From Apostichopus parvimensis (Eukaryota > Echinodermata > Holothuroidea > Aspidochirotida > Stichopodidae): DNA of 47,189 nt. The stretch lies in assembly GCA_000934455.1 (NCBI GenBank), contig KN882970.1, positions 103,974-151,162 on the forward strand, in the 5' to 3' direction. Below, in pieces: positions 35,501 through 39,686 of the stretch (its first letter is position 1; every line of letters begins with the position of its first letter). The position numbers and the translations under genes were made by a program. Under the pieces are notes generated by a model. That model was not told the DNA's origin, did not search any database, and saw only the letters and a list, made by a program, of their open reading frames with translations.

Positions 35501-37927
35501 TTAATAAATACCTGATCTTATTTCTGCATCACCTCCACCTCCACCTCCACCTCCACCTCCTCCTCCTACTCCTCCTCCTCCTCCTCCTCCTCCTCCTCCC
35601 ATCTCCTTGCTCTGACTGGATCTTTCCTCTGTTTCACTCTTCCTAGATAAGGCAGAGGATTGCTTGAGGATGGATTTCTCTGGTCGTAGAGGCGACACTG
35701 TTGCAACAGGTATGACTGCTACCTGAGGTACCTTACGAGGTGAATTATCACTCTAAATGAATGACAAACAGGAAAAGCATTGTTTCAATGCCCTCAAGGT
35801 TGTAATATCACAAAATCTCAATATTGGTGGGACTATGAATGTCATACCTTTGAACCATTCAACTGTGTCATCTCAATCCCCATGAAGAAAATAACTAGCC
35901 CCCCCCCCCCCGCCTCATCTTGCAACCCTTCTTCATTCTCTTCACCATATTGGCTCTCTTTTACCTTATCATGATACTTTTCATCTTATCTGCCTCTTCC
36001 CTCCTCCCTGAGCCATTTTTGTCACATTTCATCACATCTGAGATGTCCCATTTCATTGCACCTTTAGCCTTGGCATTGGTTTATTCCATTATCTACCCTT
36101 CCTCTTGATGTTATTATTCATAAACGCTTTGATTCCTGGTCCTCCCACTTTCCACTCAAATATTCCTTTTACCATTTATGCAACCCATCTTTTCAGTACC
36201 TGTTCTAGGCAATTTTGTTAACCTTCTTGGTCTTTATTGTTGTTGTAAAAGATCCTTCTAGGATCAAGCCATGAGGTCCCCTCAATAACTTTTATTCATA
36301 GATATTCAAACTTGCAGAGAGCATAGTGTAAACCATTTATGCAAGATAACCAAAGTATAACTTTTATTTCAGGTCTCTTAAAAGTAGTTTAGCTGGTTGC
36401 AAACATGCTTAGCAAATTTCTAAAATGTTCCCCACTTCCTTTCCTGAGATTCACAGTGAAAGATAAGTACAAAATATATCTAATTAGATACACTCCTACA
36501 CTTTATTAATCATCCAATGAACTTTAAATAATCAAGTAGTTGCTAATTCCTTGCTAAATTGTCACCAATAATAAAAGTAGGGTAAAAACATGTAAAATCC
36601 AAACCAGAAATTCTGAAACTTTTCAATTTTTACTGCATTATTTCATATATAACATTGTTCTTCTTCTTGGCTTCGAATTAGATCACGTATGATAGAAAAT
36701 TGAAACCAAACGCTGTTTAAGGTACGGCAGTAATTATAAAAATGAGATTTTCAACAAACTACCTTTTCTGTCCTGGCTGACTGTGGGTCTTTTCGATACC
36801 TTCCTAAAAGTTGGTTCATCCGATCTTCCAGCCAAATTACTTTCTTGCGTGCGGCCGGTATGTCTCCTCCAACTTTTAACACTTCCTTCAGCATCATTTT
36901 GGCATGAACCAATTCACTGTTTAGTTTTCCGACCACCTACAAAAATGAAGTGCCAAATTAAATGCAATGAATGACAAGGTTATATATTACTTGTTACAGT
37001 TTGAACACCATGAATTCACTTCAAGCACTTCAATTTCTGGAAATCTTTTAAACAAAATTTTCCAAACCTTGAGAATCAAGACGAGTTCTTCACTCTCGGC
37101 CTTGAGATCATCGACCTGTTTACCCCAGAACGAAATGTCTGCTTTGGATCTAGCATGCAGTAACTGTTCCATGGCCTGCTGCAGCTGATTCTGCAAGTGT
37201 TGAACCATCTCAATCTACAGAGAGAATCATAGAAGTGTTTCATTTTATAGCTTGTGAAATCATTAAACACAAACAATCAAGATATCTACTGTACTGCTTG
37301 TGAAATCGTTAATTTACAAATATATAACAATCAAGATATCTACTGAACTAACTGAGCACATGTGGGAAGGTGATATATGCAATGGTATTCAAACGTTTTG
37401 GCTTGATACTTTTGCTGTAAGCATCTGAGTTTATAGTAGAACTGTATACATGTAGGCTAGTACTTTATGAGAATGACTCACAACTTTAGTTTGGTCTTGG
37501 GTAAGTGGCAGCTCCAAGATTTCATAAAAGGCAGCTCGGCCGTGGGTCATCGATGCCGATATCATCATTGTAGGAAAAGAAAAATTGGAGGGGTGTACAA
37601 CCTCCACATCAACCCGCCCCCCCCCCCTCTTGGAACACACCTTTATATTGCTGTAATTAAGCAATTGTACTATCACACCATGTGCACAAGTCTGAATGTG
37701 GTCTAGTCTATTATTATTCCAGATGCTAAGGTGTGTTATTGCAGATCACAGTTACTGTGATACAAACCTGACCACACTTTACTCACTTGATCATCCATAA
37801 GAACTTCTGACCTGTGAGCCACAGGTCTAACCTTAGCAACTGGTTTCCCACTGACAATTTTCCTTGGTTTGCCTGCAAACTTCCTTTGCCTCTTCTTTGT
37901 TCTTCTAGCCTCATCCAGAGTCGACAT
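8323..37927 (-). CDS. Coiled-coil / HEAT-repeat protein gene, 19 exons, 3' end not found
   Basis: I rebuilt this minus-strand gene from exons whose splice sites and phases agree; the total is 2361 nt, 787 codons, with no internal stop. Exons in transcript order: 37787-37927, 37482-37601, 37068-37214, 36763-36936, 35512-35752, 34618-34667, 34017-34107, 33398-33491, 32883-32980, 32597-32655, 28873-29011, 26881-26915, 25246-25464, 23844-24046, 22724-22794, 20912-20970, 16210-16266, 10224-10406, 8323-8502. Residues 1-47 are very basic, about 88-194 are heptad-rich coiled coil, 195-275 end in polyglycine, 465-540 are Pro/Ser/Thr-rich, and about 605-787 look like HEAT/ARM helices (VRYESAKSIISLGYW, YDCAVCLGRLCVPDE). 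The pattern suggests a scaffold or cytoskeletal/ciliary protein, which is inference only. HEATR4 is one candidate identity, but I cannot confirm it. The last exon ends at a good donor, so more coding sequence must follow. Confidence 0.85.
8503..10223 (-). other. Intron between exons 18 and 19 of the coiled-coil/HEAT gene
   Basis: Holds a 32-bp tandem repeat (9693-9788), a poly-A run near 9226 and G-rich patches near 9960. No other exon seen. Confidence 0.6.
9693..9788. repeat. 32-bp tandem repeat, three exact copies
   Basis: Units start at 9693, 9725 and 9757, each holding tatggtggggtagtgtatta followed by ataataaaatgc. They are almost identical, so the array is young or is being homogenised. 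Confidence 0.95.
10224..10406 (-). CDS. Coiled-coil/HEAT gene, exon 18 (HEAT/ARM repeat)
   Basis: 61 codons, LEVDDDSRVRYESAKSIISL, then helices ALAVGELVSYLKDG and AKSDVVTTMINARNTHLVNK. The D-S-x-V-R-Y-E-A/S pattern followed by two amphipathic helices is typical of a HEAT repeat. The acceptor ttctcttccccag and donor AAG|GTGGGC are good. It is more GC-rich than the introns around it. Confidence 0.9.
11624..11703. repeat. TA and GA microsatellite
   Basis: Alternating TA runs broken by ctct, followed by a (GA)n run and more TA. Confidence 0.85.
14280..14680. repeat. Decayed tandem duplication, about 230 bp
   Basis: A block with gcaaatagctaatt, ccaacgtacact-ttc, gggtatc-tt-gaagcagaaac and gcaaatggtat recurs in the same order with changes about 230 bases later (gcaaattgctaatt, ccaacatacattttt, aggtatcatttagaagcaga, gagaatggtat). 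Confidence 0.6.
15739..15900 (-). mobile_element. tRNA-derived SINE with TA-rich tail
   Basis: On the minus strand, a tRNA-like head has an A-box-like stretch (attggttagggtgtctgcgt) and a good B box (GGTTCGAGTCC). A 43-bp unique tail and then a (TA)n end follow. The same 43-bp tail occurs alone at 16079-16121. The A box is not perfect and the body does not fold as a whole tRNA, so this is a SINE and not a tRNA gene. Confidence 0.75.
16079..16121 (-). mobile_element. SINE tail fragment
   Basis: Nearly identical to the tail of the SINE at 15739-15900 (gaaatcgtaat, agttggaaaatcaagaacag, tgaaaaaactt) and likewise next to a TA run. It is probably a 5'-truncated copy or a local duplicate. Confidence 0.7.
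16210..16266 (-). CDS. Coiled-coil/HEAT gene, exon 17 (HEAT helix)
   Basis: 19 codons, NFGVLDCCEKQIIVALTKR. The acceptor tgttcatcttacag and donor AAAGG|GTAAGT are both strong. It is an amphipathic helix that leads directly into the repeat of exon 18. Phase 0 on both sides. Confidence 0.85.
17422..17796. mobile_element. Non-autonomous hAT-type element (MITE), 375 bp
   Basis: The ends are inverted: CAGTGGCGTTGTCA on the left and TGATGCCACTG on the right (CAGTGGCATCA reversed). It is flanked by 8-base direct repeats, gacacttg (17414-17421) and gtcacttg (17797-17804), with one mismatch. CAGTGGCG-like ends and 8-bp target duplications are typical of hAT. The body has G/C runs and repeated 'gtgcccccc' and no transposase. 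Confidence 0.8.
19503..19877 (-). other. 124-codon open frame in an intron, no known domain
   Basis: Begins MLVEELYSRFIFECISFLHV and contains a helical, charged stretch (SDLEKFKMNFVQRLD). It lies in the intron between exons 16 and 17 of the coiled-coil/HEAT gene, on the same strand. A frame of this length is expected about once by chance in a window of this size and base content. Confidence 0.15.
20912..20970 (-). CDS. Coiled-coil/HEAT gene, exon 16
   Basis: 59 nt reading CKSGVRRLDKDGPKWKRIM after a split Lys codon. The acceptor ctctttcttctcag is very strong; the donor ATG|GTAACC is moderate. Phase 1 in and phase 0 out fit exons 15 and 17. Confidence 0.8.
20971..22723 (-). other. Intron between exons 15 and 16 of the coiled-coil/HEAT gene
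   Basis: AT-rich. Its last 0.7 kb (nearest exon 15) is the pentanucleotide satellite. Confidence 0.6.
22020..22676. repeat. Pentanucleotide satellite (agatg / aaatg)n, about 0.66 kb
   Basis: Almost pure 5-bp units, agatg and aaatg, with a few agttg, caatg and one small slip near 22262. All frames give false open frames (SHLISFHLIS-type on the minus strand). It ends 48 bases from exon 15. Confidence 0.97.
22724..22794 (-). CDS. Coiled-coil/HEAT gene, exon 15
   Basis: 71 nt reading KFSPPGSAKMNLAAVNLASL, then IGA. The acceptor tctgttaacag and donor GCAA|GTAAGT are strong. This starts the helical part. Its donor is 47 bases from the edge of a 0.66-kb pentanucleotide satellite. Confidence 0.86.
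22795..23843 (-). other. Intron between exons 14 and 15 of the coiled-coil/HEAT gene
   Basis: About 1 kb with poly-T near 23190. I see no other feature. Confidence 0.55.
23844..24046 (-). CDS. Coiled-coil/HEAT gene, exon 14
   Basis: The correct frame reads NPDKKYPRISSDWNDTPPAE, then MEPTIRLVNQMNVAKETNLI, ending LESPPK. A second frame is also open across the exon, but only this one fits the phases of exons 13 and 15. The acceptor ttctgtcatttag and donor CCAAA|GTATGT are good. Confidence 0.86.
24047..25245 (-). other. Intron between exons 13 and 14 of the coiled-coil/HEAT gene
   Basis: Contains the 32-bp tandem repeat at 24386-24690 and a C-rich tract near 24920. No other exon found. Confidence 0.55.
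24386..24690. repeat. 32-bp tandem repeat, three good copies and a decayed rest
   Basis: Copies of caggcccacaagtccactt followed by gcttgactgacat start at 24386, 24418 and 24450. To the right, 'cacaagtcc' and 'acatcag' recur irregularly to about 24690. Confidence 0.8.
25246..25464 (-). CDS. Coiled-coil/HEAT gene, exon 13 (Pro/Ser/Thr linker)
   Basis: 73 codons starting AASSLLPIADKHDRSRPSTT and ending PVPVPDLLPLTRI, rich in Pro, Ser, Thr and Arg. It is likely a disordered linker before the helical repeats. The donor ATA|GTAAGT is strong and the acceptor (ttttgccatcaaag) moderate. Phase is 0 on both sides. Confidence 0.83.
25465..26880 (-). other. Intron between exons 12 and 13 of the coiled-coil/HEAT gene
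   Basis: Holds a purine-rich run (25610-25650) and the tandem array at 26050-26590. Confidence 0.55.
26050..26590. repeat. About 100-125-bp tandem repeat, five copies
   Basis: Each unit has ctctacaccctactttgcac, catcctctgcagaatggcag, then taagaataagagtgagtcat, then a gtgacctcttc end. Copies differ by small deletions. Confidence 0.82.
26881..26915 (-). CDS. Coiled-coil/HEAT gene, exon 12 (35-nt micro-exon)
   Basis: 35 nt coding RVGTAVTNASR after a split Ser codon. The acceptor gccccactttag and donor TCTAGG|GTAAGA are good. Phase 1 in and phase 0 out fit both neighbours, which is the main support for so short an exon. Confidence 0.75.
26916..28872 (-). other. Intron between exons 11 and 12 of the coiled-coil/HEAT gene
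   Basis: Contains the pyrimidine-rich interspersed repeat with a ribozyme-like end (27936-28330). The rest is AT-rich with nothing recognised. Confidence 0.55.
27936..28330 (+). mobile_element. Interspersed repeat: pyrimidine tract plus hammerhead-like motif
   Basis: About 300 bases of C/T-rich sequence run into CTGAAGA (28251-28257), a hairpin ATCCT-GCT-AGGAT (28260-28272), then CGAAACGTC and AGGC (28282-28285), which can pair with GCCT at 28247-28250. A related but decayed copy with the same order lies at 35895-36290. Such ends occur in retroelements of the Penelope and retrozyme type (general knowledge); no coding part is present here. Confidence 0.5.
28873..29011 (-). CDS. Coiled-coil/HEAT gene, exon 11
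   Basis: 46 codons plus one base: KLALEKISDRIHEIWEKMED, then AAVQSIEYNQSPDESGRG and MMSNTG. An amphipathic helix is followed by a disordered acidic stretch. The acceptor gattgttcag and donor GGAA|GTGAGT are strong. Phase 1 out joins the short exon 12. The intron before it (29012-32596) holds the N gap. Confidence 0.87.
29560..30375. repeat. 72-78-bp minisatellite, interrupted by an assembly gap
   Basis: The unit contains gctcaggtgtaacaagagaa, then ctataatacctagtatcagg, then ggatatacatacacacatag. 'gctcaggtgtaac'-like starts recur at about 29648, 29961, 30033, 30106, 30180, 30255 and 30331. Copies flank the N run on both sides, so the true array length is unknown. Confidence 0.93.
29713..29956. 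other. Assembly gap (244 N)
   Basis: A run of N inside the minisatellite. Open frames drawn across it are not real. Confidence 1.
31863..31955 (+). CDS. Isolated exon-like block on the plus strand, inside a minus-strand intron
   Basis: 31 codons between a strong acceptor (tttcacttcacag) and a strong donor (GGCACA|GTAAGG): LPFTLKVTKLQTKASMGQNI, then VKNINTLKDGT. It lies antisense in the intron between exons 10 and 11 of the coiled-coil/HEAT gene. No partner exon was found. The opposite strand is also open here, so chance is quite possible. Confidence 0.25.
32597..32655 (-). CDS. Coiled-coil/HEAT gene, exon 10
   Basis: A 59-nt exon reading TASELPWRQMQNADLLDIH. The acceptor is aaaagccccag and the donor CAT|GTGAGT. 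Phase 1 in, phase 0 out, exactly what exons 9 and 11 need. I found it by looking for an exon that repairs that phase gap. Confidence 0.8.
32883..32980 (-). CDS. Coiled-coil/HEAT gene, exon 9
   Basis: 98 nt reading FDFIDQYDAITRENPLSYHN and then LGLAVTSSFIEP. The acceptor ttttattcag and donor CCAG|GTGAGG are strong. Phase 2 in, phase 1 out. It is aromatic-rich and not low complexity, so it is probably a folded or binding segment. Confidence 0.88.
32981..33397 (-). other. Intron between exons 8 and 9 of the coiled-coil/HEAT gene
   Basis: 417 bases, with no feature beyond splice signals. Confidence 0.6.
33398..33491 (-). CDS. Coiled-coil/HEAT gene, exon 8
   Basis: A highly charged exon: KEKKDEAEIGAFVKEDERDL, then ADLYWDSPHH. 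The donor CACAG|GTAGGG is in phase 2 and completes an Arg codon with exon 9. The acceptor (tttttgtatag) lies only 32 bases from the end of a TTAA-flanked MITE (33524-33888). Confidence 0.86.
33524..33888. mobile_element. TTAA-flanked MITE, copy 1 (365 bp)
   Basis: The left end is TTAA then AGGCATTGAAGACT. The right end is AGTCTTCACTCCCT... with TTAA at 33885-33888, slightly decayed. The inside matches the second copy (45603-45921) through blocks such as gtgtctaattaccgac, gggatcgatggtggtgtcta and tttgtgcgcgagtcttca. TTAA target sites are typical of piggyBac-type cut-and-paste elements; there is no transposase. It sits 32 bases from the acceptor of exon 8. Confidence 0.85.
34017..34107 (-). CDS. 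Coiled-coil/HEAT gene, exon 7
   Basis: 30 codons plus one base, reading SKQDDKGVFLTESGDNREIP and on to ISSATVQ. The acceptor follows a long T tract (tttttttatag) and the donor is CAGT|GTGAGT. Phase 0 in, phase 1 out, giving a split Leu codon with exon 8. Confidence 0.85.
34108..34617 (-). other. Intron between exons 6 and 7 of the coiled-coil/HEAT gene
   Basis: 510 bases, mostly the SINE at 34370-34500 and poly-A. Confidence 0.6.
34370..34500 (-). mobile_element. Decayed tRNA-related SINE
   Basis: On the minus strand a B box, GGTTCGAGTCC (34455-34465), is followed by a body with cctcgggcaaggcacttaat and acccaggtgtataaat. This is the body of a SINE type common in invertebrate deuterostomes (general knowledge). 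The tRNA 5' half is poorly kept. Confidence 0.7.
34618..34667 (-). CDS. Coiled-coil/HEAT gene, exon 6
   Basis: A 50-nt exon reading EHLDKMVDTSHEDSAQ after a split Val codon. The acceptor tcctttctccag and donor CAG|GTGAGA are strong. Phase 1 in, phase 0 out. It is acidic, like its neighbours. Confidence 0.83.
34668..35511 (-). other. Intron between exons 5 and 6 of the coiled-coil/HEAT gene
   Basis: AT-rich, with a C-run near 35152 and a short TTG repeat near 35221. No gene seen. Confidence 0.55.
35512..35752 (-). CDS. Coiled-coil/HEAT gene, exon 5 (polyglycine)
   Basis: 80 codons plus one base. The first part, SDNSPRKVPQVAVIPVATVS, is followed by a Ser/Glu/Lys-rich stretch and then 10 Gly, one Val and 12 Gly, coded by runs of GGA and GGT. 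The acceptor is tcatttag and the donor ATCAG|GTATTT. Phase 0 in, phase 1 out, which matches exon 6. The glycine tract is a coding trinucleotide repeat, so its length probably varies between individuals. Confidence 0.82.
35528..35600 (-). repeat. Coding GGA/GGT repeat (polyglycine)
   Basis: A trinucleotide run inside exon 5 with a GGT-rich half and a GGA-rich half, divided by one GTA (Val). Confidence 0.95.
35753..36762 (-). other. Intron between exons 4 and 5 of the coiled-coil/HEAT gene
   Basis: 1.0 kb, half of it the pyrimidine-rich repeat at 35895-36290; the rest shows nothing. Confidence 0.55.
35895..36290 (+). mobile_element. Decayed second copy of the pyrimidine/hammerhead-like repeat
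   Basis: A C/T-rich run of about 340 bases ends in the hairpin GATCC-TTCTA-GGATC (36251-36265), followed by aagccatgaggtcc. It aligns with 28247-28290, but the CTGA and GAAA core bases are lost. It is in the intron between exons 4 and 5 of the coiled-coil/HEAT gene. Confidence 0.4.
36763..36936 (-). CDS. Coiled-coil/HEAT gene, exon 4 (coiled coil)
   Basis: 58 codons starting VVGKLNSELVHAKMMLKEVL, continuing the coiled coil of exon 3 and then becoming basic (LLGRYRKDPQSARTEK). The acceptor is tttttgtag and the donor AAAAG|GTAGTT. Phase is 0 on both sides. Confidence 0.85.
37068..37214 (-). CDS. Coiled-coil/HEAT gene, exon 3 (coiled coil)
   Basis: 49 codons beginning IEMVQHLQNQLQQAMEQLL, with regular hydrophobic spacing and many Gln/Glu/Lys, as in a coiled coil. 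The acceptor (ctctctgtag) is good. The donor AAG|GTTTGG is weaker than the others. Phase is 0 at both ends, and the heptads run on into exon 4. Confidence 0.82.
37250..37352. repeat. Tandem duplication of about 53 bp
   Basis: Two copies of gcttgtgaaatcrttaa followed by acaatcaagatatctactg, in the intron between exons 2 and 3. The second copy has a few extra bases. Confidence 0.8.
37482..37601 (-). CDS. Coiled-coil/HEAT gene, exon 2 (5' edge uncertain)
   Basis: The reading frame through AAFYEILELPLTQDQTKV ends at a strong donor (GTT|GTGAGT) in phase 0 and joins exon 3 cleanly. The 5' edge is not clear. The only AG that keeps phase 0 is at 37602-37603, with no pyrimidine tract before it. A good pyrimidine tract instead sits just before an ATGATG at 37563-37568, but it ends in AC, not AG. 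The exon body is well supported; the first 11 codons are not. Confidence 0.6.
37787..37927 (-). CDS. Coiled-coil/HEAT gene, coding exon 1 (start codon)
   Basis: The exon encodes 47 residues beginning MSTLDEARRTKKRQRK and is rich in Lys and Arg, so it could be a nuclear-localisation or microtubule-binding tail (inference). The ATG at 37927 follows AACAAAG, a fair start context. The donor CAA|GTGAGT is strong and leaves phase 0. A likely 5' UTR acceptor (ctctttcgttaag) lies 10 bases upstream of the ATG, giving an exon edge at 37937. Confidence 0.8.
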
Positions 37928-37937
37928 CTTTGTTAGA

Positions 37938-39602
37938 CTTAACGAAAGAGATCAATTGTTAACAATTAGAGGTGAATGTTGATAGTAGTTCCTGACACTT
38001 TGATCAAATTCCAGGAAAGGGTTGGTTAATATTCAAAATTATGGCATGCAAACTTTTCAAAGCAGATATCATATGGTCACAAACTAAAAAGATTTCGCAA
38101 AGTTCTGAATGTGATATGGGAATCAAAAACATGAACATCCTTTGGCCCTTGATTTGATTAACTTCATTAAATGTTAATACTAGGGCTAGTGCACTACTGA
38201 ACCCCACTCTAAATTAACCATACGTCCAGATTTTCCAGGACATGTTACATATTACATGTGTGTCTGGGTAGATTTACAAAATTCTCTGGATTTTTGGATA
38301 TGCTAGCTCACACAAAGTTCAATACATGTAATTGAATAATTTGCTATGGCTAAACCTGCCTAAGTTTGAATAGGACTCTGGATTCTGGTACGTTATAATC
38401 TTATACCTTTTATATTTCAGGGCCTCTGGGAGATTAGCTTTAATCTATCCGAGTTGACCCAGTTTAATGTTAAAATAGAAAATAAAACTTATTACAACGT
38501 AACACAATACACAGACTCATAGATAGAAACAGTTCAAACATCACTTTTTCCTAGTTACGCGAAAACGAAGTCACACTCACATCTTGTCTAATAAATCCAA
38601 TCATTATAAACATGCAACTATTGAGGAAAGTAATCTTCAAAATAGAAAATGATTAGAGACATACCTTTTTGCGAGAAACAAGGTAAAAAATTGAATAATA
38701 ACAACGAGGAAATCTTTTTTGTGTCAAAAGACGTTCGTGAACTTGTTTACTGTTTCCAATGCAACTGCTGACCAGAAAGGAGTGAGTTGAAATGCCAAAT
38801 CATTTTGAAGAGGTGCCCAGGGAAGGAGCCAACACTGGATGTCTGATTTTATACCTTAATTTTGCCGCGTCTGGAAGGTGTAGGTGTGCAAATCAAGACA
38901 ACTTAGCCTACCTCTGGGGGAACGTCTATGATAACTGCTTTATTTTAAAATAAATGTAAGTCAGGAGTTCAGTTTCAATCCAAAAAAAAACTTTACACAG
39001 TCGTTAGTGTTAGGTCGAGTACAAGAAGTAGGCCTAGCCTAGGTCTACTCCGTCTAACCTAGCCTGAATCGAGTATTGAAGTGAGACATTAATGTTTCTG
39101 TTGTAAAGTCACAATATTAGGCTAATTTAATGTTTCTATCTTGTATTAATTCAAGAAAAATGCAATTGGGAATTTTAATTTAGCCAGTGGAGTTTTTAAG
39201 CACAGGCAGTTTTCAGCTAGTGGCTAATATTGTGAAGATCTAGGCCTGTAAATTCACCACCGATGTTTAGATCATCTACAGAACATAAAATGCCAGATAC
39301 GGTACAAAATTAATAAGGCATACCTCCAAGATTCAAATCTGACAAGGAAACTTTGTCCAATACAATAATGCATCAATCAACCTTAAAACATTGGGTGCAT
39401 ATGAGGCACTGATTTCCAGCAATTTCAACTTATTTGCTTGCACCAAAAATGGAAGAAAATGAAACATCTTGCAAACCTATTTCTGTGCTAACTACTTTTC
39501 AAACTATCAAATTTTTGCTTTCTTTTCAGTATTTCTTTTATTCTATCACATACCTCCCAGTCCTTTCATAAGTTCACAAGGGAGTCTATATATGTTTCAA
39601 TC
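37938..39602. promoter_or_regulatory. Shared 5' region between two divergent genes
   Basis: About 1.7 kb separates the start codons of the minus-strand coiled-coil/HEAT gene and the plus-strand IDO gene. Promoters of both, and their 5' UTRs, should lie here, and a bidirectional promoter is possible. I see no clear CpG island. A TATATATG string lies about 15 bases before the IDO start codon, too close to be a normal TATA box for a transcript with a usual leader. No long coding frame is present. Confidence 0.4.
38665..38760 (-). other. Possible 5' UTR exon of the coiled-coil/HEAT gene
   Basis: A strong minus-strand donor (AAAAAG|GTATGT, edge at 38665) lies upstream of an acceptor 10 bases before the start codon of the minus-strand gene. 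That pair would make a noncoding first exon and an intron of about 730 bases. The upstream end near 38760 is a guess. Confidence 0.3.
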
Positions 39603-39686
39603 ATGACTTCCTTCAGCGATGTGGAATCTCTCAAGACACGTTTTGATATCTCAGAAGAATTTGGTTTCGCTGCTGAATACCCATTG
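39603..39686 (+). CDS. IDO-like gene, exon 1 (start)
   Basis: 28 codons starting MTSFSDVESLKTRFDISEEF and ending AAEYPL. Family members share the pattern of an acidic stretch, GFA, then a PL before the exon junction. The donor TTG|GTTGGT is weak, but it is the only one that keeps the frame with exon 2. Confidence 0.88.
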
